DNA of 64,000 nucleotides from Pseudarthrobacter sp. NBSH8 (GTDB taxonomy: Bacteria; Actinomycetota; Actinomycetes; Actinomycetales; Micrococcaceae), in contig NZ_CP043178.1 in assembly GCF_014217545.1 (NCBI RefSeq), forward strand, positions 930,001-994,000. Reading direction: 5' to 3'. Position numbers and translations under genes: made by a program. This document shows positions 52,640-61,562 of the stretch, in pieces; the stretch's first letter is position 1; each line of letters starts with the position of its first letter. The notes under the pieces are model-generated. The model was not told the DNA's origin. It was given only the letters and a program-made list of their open reading frames with translations, and did no database searches.

Positions 52640-53325
52640 CGCGCCGCCGACATGCACTCGCTCCGGGCACCGCGGCTTGGCTTTGGAAGGTCGGCGTTGT
52701 TGACGGACTCACGAACAGCTTCCGCTACGTAGCGGTCCCCGACGTTCCGACCATCGACTTCACGGACCTGACTGAAGTCGATCCCGACACCCTGGAGCCC
52801 GCCCCCGCGCCGAACCCTGTATGGCATGCGTACATCGCTGACATTGAGGCCTCAGCCGCCGCATCGAGGGCTGCAGCCGCGGGCTCCGCCACTTCAGCAG
52901 TGTGGAGCGCCAGCTCGGCGACCGCTTCCTCATCTTCCGCTTCCAGTACCAAGACTGCCGCGGCCGGCTCGGCTACTGCAGCCGCCGGCTCCGCGACCAC
53001 CGCGACCGCCAAGGCCACTGAGGCTGCGGCCAGCGCAGAAGGATTCTCGATCGGCACAGTTACTACCGGCAGCCCTGGCTCCGCTGCTCGCGCCACGATC
53101 ACTGGCGCCAACCCCAGTCGGAAGCTGAACCTCACGCCCCCGAAGGGTGAGACTGGCCCAGCCTCCGCACCCTCTGTCGGAGAGGTGGTCACCGGCCCCG
53201 AAACGTCTGGCGCGATAGGCCCAGTCGGGCCTATCGGCCCGAAGGGTGATCCGAGCTGCCCGCCGCCGCCACAATCGGCGCGGGCAGAACCAAGCTCCCG
53301 TTCCGCGCCACCGAGAGCAAGGTAG
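52640..53325 (+). pseudogene. phage tail-fibre/collagen-like protein, 5'-truncated
   Basis: The frame reads WKVGVVDGLTNSFRYVAVPD, then NPVWHAYIADIEASAAASRA and a long Ala/Ser/Thr repeat (AAAGSATAAAGSATTATAKA) typical of tail-fibre coiled coils, then PSRKLNLTPPKGETG and a short collagen-like GPVGPIGPKGD. A stop lies just upstream and no in-frame start exists, so the N-terminus is lost. The end at 53325 is also probably shortened. Confidence 0.75.
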
Positions 53326-53336
53326 GTTATGGTCCC

Positions 53337-54005
53337 ATGATGAAGCTTCAGCTACTGACCCCAGAGCACCTTGAACGCAAGCTGTATGTATCGCCTTACA
53401 CTGAGTCCGACGACTTCAATGAGGACTGGTGGCAGCCGGGTTGCATCGTGTTCGACTCTGCTGAGGATTCGGACCGGTTCCAAATCCTGTTGCGTGGCGT
53501 GGAGGTTGGACGCATCATGGCTGTCGATGACGGTACGCACCCGGCAAAGGAGTTTGGTGTGCCGGCGAAGGATTCTTTTGTACACCTTCCATTCATCGAG
53601 ACTGCTGAGTCATGGCGGCGTCAGGGTCTGGCCACGCAGATGCTCCGTCTGCTCCGGGAGCACTACCAAGACAGGAACCTAATGGCGTTTTCTGAGGGGG
53701 CAGACGACTTTTGGGACTCTACCGCTTGGGAGCGCTTCGAGCATTGCGAGGCGGCACAAAGCCACCAAACACTGTACATCTCTTGGGCAGGTCAGACGGA
53801 GACCTCAGGGGTCGATAACTCCGCGCGCCGTGCAGACGCGGCGTTTTCATTGCTGAACATCGGTCCCCCTTTGGACTTAGCCGGAGAGCACCGGCGATTC
53901 GATCAAGACGGCGAGTGGAAGCGGGAGGGGCCGATTCAACTTCCTGGACGATGCCACCACGATATCTGTTCAACTGACCGCATACAGTGGCTGAGTTATC
54001 GCTGA
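53337..54005 (+). CDS. GNAT-like acetyltransferase
   Basis: A 222-residue protein from ATG 53337. The middle has a GNAT-type acetyl-CoA loop (AESWRRQGLATQMLRLLREHY), followed by ADDFWDSTAWERFEHCEAA, as in Arthrobacter-phage or host GNAT proteins. The last ~65 residues do not fit the domain and may be read-through into unrelated sequence after damage. It may be phage cargo. Confidence 0.6.
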   Translation: MMKLQLLTPEHLERKLYVSPYTESDDFNEDWWQPGCIVFDSAEDSDRFQILLRGVEVGRIMAVDDGTHPAKEFGVPAKDSFVHLPFIETAESWRRQGLATQMLRLLREHYQDRNLMAFSEGADDFWDSTAWERFEHCEAAQSHQTLYISWAGQTETSGVDNSARRADAAFSLLNIGPPLDLAGEHRRFDQDGEWKREGPIQLPGRCHHDICSTDRIQWLSYR

Positions 54006-54103
54006 TCGCCCAAGTGCGGAAACTATCTGGCTGTGCTGAGCCCAACGTTGCACGGGCCGTGTGTCTGTCGTGGGTCCATGCCGGCTTCATGTTTCACTGA
54101 GAC

Positions 54104-54316
54104 ATGCAACCAATTTCAGTTCAGTCATCCAACGTACAAGCCGTTCAATACTCGCCAGCAGCCTTGACGCTGACAGTCTGGTTCCAATCCGGAGGGGTTT
54201 ACGAGTACCACGGCGTTGCTGAGCATCTGTATCAACAGTTTCTTGCGGCGCAGCCGCATCCGTGGACCGCTGTGGGTAGAGCGATCAAACTGCATCGCTT
54301 TGTAAAGCTGGCTTGA
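54104..54316 (+). CDS. KTSC domain protein
   Basis: A 70-residue protein. It matches the KTSC domain: SSNVQAVQYSPAALTLTVWFQSGGVYEYHGV (beta part, shown in the region 8-38) and a helical end (YQQFLAAQPHPW). KTSC domains often occur alone or beside lysyl-tRNA synthetase-like or phage genes. Function not established. Confidence 0.82.
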   Translation: MQPISVQSSNVQAVQYSPAALTLTVWFQSGGVYEYHGVAEHLYQQFLAAQPHPWTAVGRAIKLHRFVKLA

Positions 54317-54344
54317 GGCGTCTTGTCCATCAGAAAAATCACCC

Positions 54345-54620
54345 CACCGCCGAGATACTGTCCCTGCCCATCTCAGCCGCGTACCTGCAGCCCCGGCACA
54401 CCGTCCTAGATCGTGAAGGCGGCCGTCGTGCTGACGGGGGATCCCGGCGTCGTGACGTAGTCCAAGACACGGAAGTCGGCGGTGAGGGCGTCCATGGTGA
54501 TTTGGTGTTCACGTGTAGCCGCGGTTGTCGTTGTAGAACTTCAGGTGCGGGTTCTAGGCCGTAAGCGGGTCCATGGTGGAGCCGTTGCCCGTCGAGGTGA
54601 TGGATTGCATACGTGCTCAG
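54345..54620 (-). pseudogene. alkaline phosphatase D-type C-terminal fragment 1
   Basis: Read leftwards: STGNGSTMDP, NPHLKFYNDNRGYT, then DALTADFRVLDYVTTPGSPV and DGVPGLQ. This is the end of a PhoD-like secreted phosphatase. At least three stop codons interrupt it (for example, TAG before NPHLKF). The same segment recurs at 58117-58260 and 63776-63972. Confidence 0.7.
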
Positions 54621-54744
54621 AGCCGACCATGGGGGAAGCGGGCGTTGCGAAAGTTTGCGTCCACCCAGCCCTGCGTAATTCGGCGGCAAAAGGCGGCGCG
54701 GCCGTCGCACCCGTCCATGAAGACGTCGTCGATATTCGGTGCCA

Positions 54745-54810
54745 GGGGTTTCGACAGGCTCAACCACCGAAGGAAGTCCAAACACCATGGGGAGGGCTCA
54801 ACCACCGAGG
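54745..54810. repeat. repeat element with GGTTTCGACAGGCTCAACCA
   Basis: This contains GGTTTCGACAGGCTCAACCA and, 40 bases on, GGCTCAACCACCGAGG. I recognise the first as a short dispersed extragenic repeat in actinobacterial genomes. Only the partial copy repeats within this window. Confidence 0.4.
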
Positions 54811-54816
54811 CTGGCC

Positions 54817-56101
54817 TCAACCCGCGGCGGACGAAGCCCGGAACGACAGATACCGCGCATCCCCGCGTCCCACCAGCCGTCCCAGTTCCTCGACTGCCTC
54901 GAAATCCGGGGCACCCATATCAGAGGACAGCCACCGAACCAGCAGCCCGGGATTCCCGCTCGACCGCACAGCCGAACCAACTGCCAGGTCGAGCTGGTCG
55001 CGGAGCAGCTGGACAGCCAGAGCACCCGAGCGGCTGAGCAGGGGAGCCCGGTATGCCTCCAGCGCTTCGGCCACCCGTCCGTCGCGTAGCAGCCGCAGCA
55101 CACGCCCCGAATCCGAACAGCCCACCAGGCCCGCTACGAGGCGATAAGGGTTCGACTCCACGGCCTCGCCCAGCATGGATCGGATCCTGAACATCTCGGT
55201 GCGGATGGCAGCCGTGGTGCCCGCATCGCCGTGGAGCTCATAGGCCAGTTCCTCGGCACTCCAGCCGTGGGTGCGTGAATCCAGCAGCGCCAGGATCTCG
55301 GCCCGGCGCAGCGTCAGCGGCACTCTGCTGCCGTCCCGGAACACCGCGGCGGGTTTGTCCCCGAGCAGCTCCAGCGACTCAACGGCAGCAACCGGCCGCC
55401 GGATAGCCTGCCGGGACGCACGAGAAGGAGAAGAGGCACCCAAGGCCGTCCCGCCGTCGGGCCTTCCCAAAAGCGACTCCGCCACCCGGACCGCGCACCG
55501 CACCATCCGCAGCGTGTCCGCGCTGATGGTGTCCAGCGGTCCGGAGATGTCGAGCACGCCCAGCAGCCGGCCCGTGGCCGGGTCCGTGATGGGCGCCGCC
55601 GTGCAGGCCCACTCATGGTGGGTGCGGACCAGGTGCTCGGCGGAGAACAGCTGCACCGGCCGGCCGGTGACCAGCGCCTCGCTGATGGCGTTGGTGCCGA
55701 TCCCGGCTTCGGACCAATCGGCCCCTTCGGAGAACTCCAGCCGGTCCGCCCGCCGCAGCACCTCCGCGCTGCCCACGCGCCACAGGATCTCCCCGCTGGC
55801 GTCGGTGAGCACCAGCAGGTGCCGGCCGGAACTGGAATCGTCGGCCAGCAGGTCGTTCAGGGCCGGCATGACCTGCTGCAGCCGGTGCTCCCGCCGCAGC
55901 TCCAGGACGTCGGCGGCGTCGTGCAGGTGCCGGGGGGCTGTGCTGGTCCGGGCTGATGCCCAGGGCCATGGAGCGGCGCCACGAATCGGCGAGGTCGTTG
56001 GGGATCTCGGGGCGCGGGACGCCGGAGATGACCAGTTCGTGGGCGCGGCGCAGGGCGCGCGAGTACTTCGCCGGGTCCGAAAACCTCAGGCCGTAGTCCA
56101 A
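54817..56101 (-). pseudogene. GAF-domain transcriptional regulator, frameshifted
   Basis: Read leftwards, MDYGLRFSDPAKYSRALR and IPNDLADSWRRSMALGISPD lead to a C6 run at about 55933-55938 where the frame changes; the protein then goes on intact for 350 residues (RHLHDAADVLELRREHRLQ; GAF part HLLVLTDASGEILWRVGS, GIGTNAISEALVTGRPV, ITDPATGRLLGVLDISGP; C-terminal HTH-like ALLDSRTHGWSAEELAYELHG in two parts). One extra C, or two missing, explains the break. Such GAF regulators resemble the sensor half of AcoR. As only one break is present the loss is recent, phase-variable or a base-calling error. Confidence 0.75.
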
Positions 56102-56183
56102 AACAGTGTCCTCCTCACCGGCGGCGTCCTTGCCGGCAGTGCCCGTGTAACGAGGCTGTTACCCCCACGGCGTTCCAATAGTG

Positions 56184-56781
56184 ATGACCATAGAGGGCGT
56201 TGAGACTGTCATCTACCTGGATAAGGAATACAAGGACGGGCAGCTCGTAGCGGAAACCCGGGATTTACCTGGCACAACACAAAAACGGTGACGTGTGATA
56301 CTTCGGCGAGGACGTGAACAACTACTCGAATGGGATGTTGCTGAACCACGCCGGAAGCTTTCTCCACGGAAAAGATGGGGCAAAAGCCGGCATCTGGATG
56401 AAGGCAGAGCAGCGTGTTGGCGATTCCTATAAGCAGGAATTTTATGTTGGCCATGCAGGAGATATCCGGGACACCGTCGCTACCGGCGAGACCGTGTCCA
56501 CGAAAACCCGCACCTACACCGACTGCGTCAAGGTTTACGACTGGACGCCGTTTGAAAAGAATCCCCGGGAGCATAAATATGGCTGCCCCGAGGTCGGTGC
56601 GCTGGTCCTTACCGAGGACCTGCAGACAGGAGAACTGTCAGAGTTCGTGGATGTTGTCCAGCCCTATCCTTCCAACAGCACATCCGCATTCCGTCAGCAC
56701 CTCCGCGAAGCTTCAGTAGCTGACGCGAAACAAGTACTCCGAGTGGCCGAACCGGGGGGTATGACGCCAAAAGATGAGTAG
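56184..56781 (+). pseudogene. secreted hypothetical protein, disrupted
   Basis: The translation runs GQLVAETRD, then (frame change by one T near 56270) YLAQHKNGDV, a TGA where the family has Trp, YFGEDVNNYSNGMLLNH, GAKAGIWMKAEQRVGDSYKQE and ends at 56781. The family (E-T-R-D-Y-Y-A-Q-D ... N-V-W-Y-F-G-E-D-V) consists of secreted lipoproteins of unknown role. The signal peptide is missing too. So there are three lesions. Confidence 0.75.
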
Positions 56782-57010
56782 CCGGTACTCATGACCTGTC
56801 GCGGCCCCGCTCATAACCTGAACCGACAACAATAGAATCAGGCCGCCGCAAAACGTTCTTACTCGAGGTCACCCGCCGAGGCGTACATGGAAGGACCATA
56901 GTGCAACCAGCCCTCACAGTTCCCGGTATTCCAGGGTGGGCACAGGCCGGCAGGAGCCCACAGCATAGGCAGCATTCCATCCCTGCCCTGACCCGAGGCA
57001 TGGATTTCCC

Positions 57011-58000
57011 ATGAAGCGCCGCTCACTGTGCTGGTTGTGCTGCCTTCTAATCCTGGCCGGGCTGTCAGCGAGTGCAGCTCAGTCTGCATTCTCCATTCCG
57101 CAGCCATCTTCTGACTCGGGAACCACGGCATCAAAACCTGCCGAAGCCGATCCAGCGGACTCCGGCGTGGCGGGTGCTGACGTGCCGGTGGAGTCGCCTT
57201 CTCCCGATAGCGGGGCTGGGGTCCCGACGGAAGCTCCTTCTCCTGGTTTTGGTGCAGACACTCTCGCCGACGCGACTTCCGGCAATCCCGATGGAGCTGA
57301 TTCAGTGGCTGCGGCTCCCGTCCCGGGCAAGACGCAGCCAGCTCCGCTCGGCGTTCGCGGCTCGTGGAATCTGGTTTTCGAAGATGAATTCAACATCCTG
57401 AACACAGCAGTCTGGACTCCATACTGGTTCAATGACTGCAACCCCAAATCGGTGATGAACAACGTCAAGACCTGTTCGAGCAACATAAGGGTTGCCAACG
57501 GTGAAGCAGTTCTCCAGCTCACCGACGCTGAGTCCGGGGCGCTTCTCTCCACCAATCCCAAGGACGGCGTTCCCGGCCATGCGGGCTTCGAGTTCACCAC
57601 CGGCTACGTCGAAGCGCGGATTTCCTTCCCGGGAACCTGCAGCTTCGGGATCCTCAACTGGCCAGCGTGGTGGACAGTGGGGCAGCGATTTCCCCACACC
57701 GGGGAAATCGACATAGCAGAGTCCCTTGCCGGTTATGTGGAGAGCGTCTATCACTCAGAGGACTGGTCGAAAAGCCAGCAGGTCTCCGGCTGCTGGGCCG
57801 GTGAATACCACACGTACGGTTTGTACCGGAAGGCTGGAGTCAATGACATCTACTACGACGGCCGGCGCGTCCACTCCTATGCAACGAATGACGGCAACAG
57901 CCCACATTATCTCATCCTGAATGTGGGCGTTGCGGGGGGCCCCCGGATTTTCGGCGAGCGGGGCAGCATGAAGGTTGACTATGTGCGGGCTTGGCGGTAG
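57011..58000 (+). CDS. secreted glycoside hydrolase family 16
   Basis: A 329-residue secreted enzyme. An N-terminal signal (LCWLCCLLILAGLSASA) is followed by a ~75-residue Pro/Ser/Ala/Asp-rich linker and a GH16 domain from about residue 115. The catalytic signature GEIDIAES has Glu232, Asp234 and Glu237. GH16 enzymes cleave beta-1,3- or mixed beta-glucans; the substrate here is unassigned. The short SWNLVFEDEFN start of the domain is typical. Confidence 0.9.
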   Translation: MKRRSLCWLCCLLILAGLSASAAQSAFSIPQPSSDSGTTASKPAEADPADSGVAGADVPVESPSPDSGAGVPTEAPSPGFGADTLADATSGNPDGADSVAAAPVPGKTQPAPLGVRGSWNLVFEDEFNILNTAVWTPYWFNDCNPKSVMNNVKTCSSNIRVANGEAVLQLTDAESGALLSTNPKDGVPGHAGFEFTTGYVEARISFPGTCSFGILNWPAWWTVGQRFPHTGEIDIAESLAGYVESVYHSEDWSKSQQVSGCWAGEYHTYGLYRKAGVNDIYYDGRRVHSYATNDGNSPHYLILNVGVAGGPRIFGERGSMKVDYVRAWR

Positions 58001-58116
58001 CCCTGGCCGGCGCTGATCGATCTTCGAATTTCCTGCTCACGCGCAGCAACGGGCAGGAAGTCAGACCGCACCGACGGAACGTCTGGCCGGACATCCCGCT
58101 GGAACCAGTTGTCGAG

Positions 58117-58260
58117 CCTACCCCCGCGCCTGCAGCCCCGGAACTCCGTCCTGGATCGCGAAGGAGGCCTTCGTGCTAACAGACGCATCCGGCGTCGTGA
58201 CGTAGTCCAGGACCCGGAAGTCTGCGGTGAGCGCGTCCTTGGTGACCCTGGTCCCAAGAA
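58117..58260 (-). pseudogene. alkaline phosphatase D-type C-terminal fragment 2
   Basis: The minus strand codes for TKDALTADFRVLDYVTTPD and ASFAIQDGVPGLQARG with a stop, the same PhoD-like end as at 54345. It joins directly to the GAF-regulator fragment on its right. Confidence 0.72.
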
Positions 58261-58516
58261 GCTCCAGCGACTCATCGGCAGAAGCCGGCCGGCGGACAGC
58301 CTGCCGGGACGCACGGACGGGAGACGAGGCACTCAGGGAGGTCCCGCCGTCGGGCGTTCTGCTTCGGACCAGTCCGCCCCTTCGGCGAACTCCAGCCGGT
58401 CAGACCGCCACAGCATCTCCGGGCCCGCCACAGGATCTCGCCGCGGGCGTCGGTGAGCACCAGCAGGTGCCGGCCGGAACTTGAATCATCGGCCAGCAGG
58501 TCGTTGAGCGCCCGCT
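58260..58516 (-). pseudogene. GAF-regulator fragment with internal deletion
   Basis: This corresponds to 55370-55470 joined to about 55710-55862 of the GAF regulator gene, with the middle missing. LNDLLADDSSSGRHLLVL matches the other copy exactly. So both the PhoD fragment and the regulator exist as a duplicated pair in the same order. Confidence 0.78.
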
Positions 58517-58640
58517 CCCAGATCCGGTTCAGCAGATCCAGCTCGCCGGGGGGGTGTCGTAGCGGTGGTAACCGACGGTCTGACGGACGATGTGCCAGTT
58601 CTTCTGCTCCACCAGGACACTCACCACTATTGGTACGCCG
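58516..58640 (-). mobile_element. transposase C-terminal fragment (integrase-core type)
   Basis: The minus strand reads VLVEQKNWHIVRQTVGYHRY, then after a slip in a C run ELDLLNRIWE. The pattern E-Q-K-N-W-x-x-V-R-x-x-x-G-Y-x-R-Y-D-T with a following helix is the end of the integrase core of ISNCY/IS481-like transposases. No terminal repeats or DDE triad remain. Confidence 0.6.
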
Positions 58641-58689
58641 CCGTACCCGCTTACCGAGTCGGAGCGCAGGCAAAATGCACTCCTCGTCT

Positions 58690-58990
58690 ACCTGTAACGG
58701 ACCGTCAGGAGCGCTTAGGGCCGCCCGTTCGGCCTCCGCTGCGTCCAGCAGTTCATCGTCGCGGCCAGCCAGCATCAGGACGGGCACCTGCAGACGGGGT
58801 AAAACCGGGCGGACGTCGGGGCGGTGCATCATCACTGATTGCATGGCCCAGTATTTTCCGGGCTTGTCCCCTGCCATAAAAGCAGCTTTCACCACCGCCG
58901 CAGCCTGCGGGGCGGTGGTGGCCACCCCCTTGCCGGCCAATGCCTCCACCATGATCCGACTGAAAGGTCGTGGCCCCACTATCGCTTCGG
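58690..58990 (-). pseudogene. alpha/beta hydrolase fragment
   Basis: The minus strand reads FSRIMVEALAGKGVATTAP, KAAFMAGDKPGKYWAMQSV and VPVLMLAGRDDELLDAAEA, the region before and including the acid residue of an alpha/beta hydrolase. The start and the catalytic serine half are missing. Confidence 0.6.
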
Positions 58991-58997
58991 ATGAGTC

Positions 58998-59075
58998 ACC
59001 GGAGCCGGCCACGTCGCGCCGCTACTTGTGGCACCCCGTGAAGTCACCGAGCGAGTCCTGGCGTTCTGGTCCGAC
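58998..59075 (+). pseudogene. alpha/beta hydrolase C-terminal end
   Basis: The plus strand reads GAGHVAPLLVAPREVTERVL then AFWSDLHG and a stop, with the catalytic His context G-A-G-H of hydrolases. Only about 27 residues remain. It abuts the minus-strand hydrolase fragment. Confidence 0.5.
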
Positions 59076-59127
59076 CTCCACGGATAAGCGCGGCTGTCCA
59101 GAAGATCCGCGTGCCGCCGTTTTCGTA

Positions 59128-59841
59128 CTAGAAGTGCTGTGCACACACGTCAGTACCGGGCTGCATAACCGTTCCCTCTCCGAATGCGGGGTCATTTTGG
59201 CTTCCGGTCCAGATGGCACCGCCCCCAGGGCAGGGCCTCACCTCGAACGCCAGGCCATCACGCTGGGCCCGAAGGTGGCGCCCGTCATCCTTGACCACTT
59301 CCCAGCCCGCCTCTTGCAGCGCCGCACGATAGTGCTGCAACACATCGACCTCTCCTGAGAGCACAAACCAGCGGGCACAGCCGCCCACACCGCTTATGCC
59401 GCCACCGCTGTAAAGGCCGATGTGTTCAATGGAATCGAACGCCCGCTGGGACTCGCGGTCTGCGGTGGCCATGGGCTCATCCGTGCCCTCGATCACGCAT
59501 TGCGGTGTGGAACCGAATTGCCTCTCGGTCTTCTGCCCCAGCGCCGAGGGGGTGACAGCGAGCATCCCGAGCAGCACGAGGACCGGGATAGCCACGGCCG
59601 TCAGCCGCATCCACAGTCGTGGCGAGAACACCAAAGCGAACACCCCAACCACCGCGACCACGCCGAGGGCCAACCCTGCGGGACCGGCCGTCAACCCCCA
59701 GATGAGTCCCTCGAACGCGGTATCAGTGATATCGCCGTACATTCTCATGAATTCGTAGTGGACCAGCACCGCCAGCACCGCCAGTCCTGCCTCAATGACG
59801 AGCAGCACCGCAACAGAGACAACTCGGCCGGTCATGGGCAT
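59128..59841 (-). CDS. membrane protein with C-terminal extracytoplasmic domain
   Basis: A 237-residue protein. Three hydrophobic helices lie within residues 5-95 (VSVAVLLVIEAGLAVLAVL, AGLALGVVAVVGVFALVF, VAIPVLVLLGMLAV), followed by a ~130-residue domain with several cysteines (TPQCVIEG, GGCARWFVL, RPCPGGG, DVCAQHF) that probably form disulfides outside. No family recognised. It looks intact amid the debris. Confidence 0.7.
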   Translation of the reverse strand: MPMTGRVVSVAVLLVIEAGLAVLAVLVHYEFMRMYGDITDTAFEGLIWGLTAGPAGLALGVVAVVGVFALVFSPRLWMRLTAVAIPVLVLLGMLAVTPSALGQKTERQFGSTPQCVIEGTDEPMATADRESQRAFDSIEHIGLYSGGGISGVGGCARWFVLSGEVDVLQHYRAALQEAGWEVVKDDGRHLRAQRDGLAFEVRPCPGGGAIWTGSQNDPAFGEGTVMQPGTDVCAQHF

Positions 59842-60001
59842 GGCTCATTGTAGGGTCCGTCTGACCTGCTGTACATGGGCCGACGCTCGCGAGAGCCCTT
59901 GCCCTATTCGCAAGATATGTTGCAACCCCTCTTGACGCACTGGGCTTCTTGACGCCACACCTGAATCCCCAACCTATCTTGTAACCCATCTTGGAGTTCA
60001 A

Positions 60002-60472
60002 ATGTTCATTCCGATCACCGTCCACGTCCCCGAACACCGCGTTGAGGAGTTCTACATCCGATTTGGAGAATTCATCGCCGACGTCCCTGATCCGGATGCG
60101 CCCACCCGGCTGCCGTCGGGGACCGTCCCCGCCTGGGTCGAGACCGACGAAGCTCCCGCTATCGCCGCGACCCTATGGAATAAGATCTCGCCGCAGGGAC
60201 AAGAAGTTCTCCTTCACTTGATCCGGGCGACCGGCGACGAAACCATGCATTTCCTTCCATGGGAGATCGCCAAGGCGATCTCGCACCCGAAAGGTGCGTC
60301 GGGCGTGGCAGGCACTCTCGGTGGTGTGGGGAAGGCCATCCGTCGCGCGGGGCTTCCGATGTACACCACCCCCAAGGGCAAGCCGTGGCACTACATCTGG
60401 GGTTGGGACGGTGAACGCTACTCCATGACTCCCGAAGTCGCTCGGCTCTTGCGCACGGCCGCAGGCAACTGA
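60002..60472 (+). CDS. hypothetical protein with winged-helix-like C-terminus
   Basis: A 156-residue protein from ATG 60002. It starts FIPITVHVPEHRVEEFYIRFGEF and has a later stretch (AKAISHPKGASGVAGTLGGV, GKAIRRAGLPM) resembling a small DNA-binding winged helix in a family I think is DUF6416. No signal peptide. Function unknown. Confidence 0.65.
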   Translation: MFIPITVHVPEHRVEEFYIRFGEFIADVPDPDAPTRLPSGTVPAWVETDEAPAIAATLWNKISPQGQEVLLHLIRATGDETMHFLPWEIAKAISHPKGASGVAGTLGGVGKAIRRAGLPMYTTPKGKPWHYIWGWDGERYSMTPEVARLLRTAAGN

Positions 60473-60582
60473 CAGCAAAGATCCTTCCGACGAGGACTTG
60501 GCGGGAGCGCGATTTAATCAAACCGCAATAGTTGGGCGTGAGTGTGAATCGATGAGCGAAGTTTGATGCGGAAGGGGAAACC

Positions 60583-61158
60583 GTGATCGCAGTTCTGAAC
60601 GGAGCCGTCGGTTACATCGAGGAGCGCCTCACCGAGTACATCCGCCGGCGGCGCATGACCGTCGCCGCGGCCGACGTCATCGGAGATCAACCGGCCTTCC
60701 GGCTCGTCGGCCACACGGCTCGCGTGCCGCTCATTAACCACGGCCCCAACCCGCACATCCAGGCGCATATCGCCTCGCTGCCCGAAGCGGAGCACTCTCG
60801 CCTCAAGGCACTGAGCAACACTGAACGGGCAGGACTGCTTCAAGTGAGTGCCGACGTCGACCCCGATTACACCGAGGGCAGCGAGCTGACGTACCTGCAC
60901 GGCGTCGCCGTCAGCGAAGGGGCGCCGGTGCCCGAGGACCTCGACGCGATCGAGGTCCCGGCCGGCACCTTGGCGGTGTTCCGCACCACCGGACCCTACC
61001 CGGCAGCCCTCCAGTCGACGTGGGCGGCGACGGCCTCCGACTGGTTCCCCTCCAACCCCTGGCGGGGGCCCGGCCCGTCGGTCGTGGCCATTCTCGACCG
61101 CGCCGCCGACTTCAGCACCGCAACCTCCGAGTTGTGGCTGCCGGTGGAACGCGCCTAA
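60583..61158 (+). CDS. GyrI-like domain protein with a collapsed AraC helix-turn-helix
   Basis: A 191-residue protein from GTG 60583 with GGAAGGGG upstream. It starts LNGAVGYIEERLTEYIRRRR, which joins the first helix of an AraC regulator (LxxALDYIExHL) to the last (LSEYIRRRRMTxAAxDL) with about 40 residues between them missing, and a further cut at DVIGDQPAFRLVGH. From about residue 35 it is a GyrI-like ligand-binding domain (LYGVAVSEGAP-like LHGVAVSEGAPVPED, LAVFRTTGPYPAALQSTW). It has lost DNA binding and may act as a ligand-binding or gyrase-inhibitor-like protein, or be a decaying gene. Confidence 0.75.
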   Translation: MIAVLNGAVGYIEERLTEYIRRRRMTVAAADVIGDQPAFRLVGHTARVPLINHGPNPHIQAHIASLPEAEHSRLKALSNTERAGLLQVSADVDPDYTEGSELTYLHGVAVSEGAPVPEDLDAIEVPAGTLAVFRTTGPYPAALQSTWAATASDWFPSNPWRGPGPSVVAILDRAADFSTATSELWLPVERA

Positions 61159-61562
61159 CGACGAGATGCCAACCGACTGGGACTTTTTGGACTAACGCCA
61201 ACTCCAGCACCCTTTGAATCATCTGCGCGTCAGTCTGGCCGCACATCAGTGACCTCGCCCTCTGACGCACATTCGCGTTAACCCAGCCCTCTATGAACGT
61301 TTGTGCAGATGCTTCTGGCGATCGTCTGGGCCCAAACACCCGAGTAGAAGCTACTGTCGAGTAACTACGCGGCGATCGAGCGTTTTACCCTTTGGGAGAG
61401 CGCCCGGGCTGGCAGCTTTCTTCGCGCACATCTGTGCAGCCAACCCCATATGGACTCCCGGGCTGCATACATTTGAGTACCCCGGCCCAAGCCTTGGTTG
61501 ACACGAAGAACAAACATCCACGGCCGGCCCCACCCCGCTGACACACGAACAATGAGGTTTCT
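61159..61562. other. 404 bases without a supportable gene
   Basis: A minus-strand peptide (FIEGWVNANVRQRARSL) resembles one at 54640-54690 (RITQGWVDANFRNARFP), so it may be remnants of a shared gene. Otherwise nothing recognised. The RBS of the lipase gene (TGAGG) is at its right end. Confidence 0.4.
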
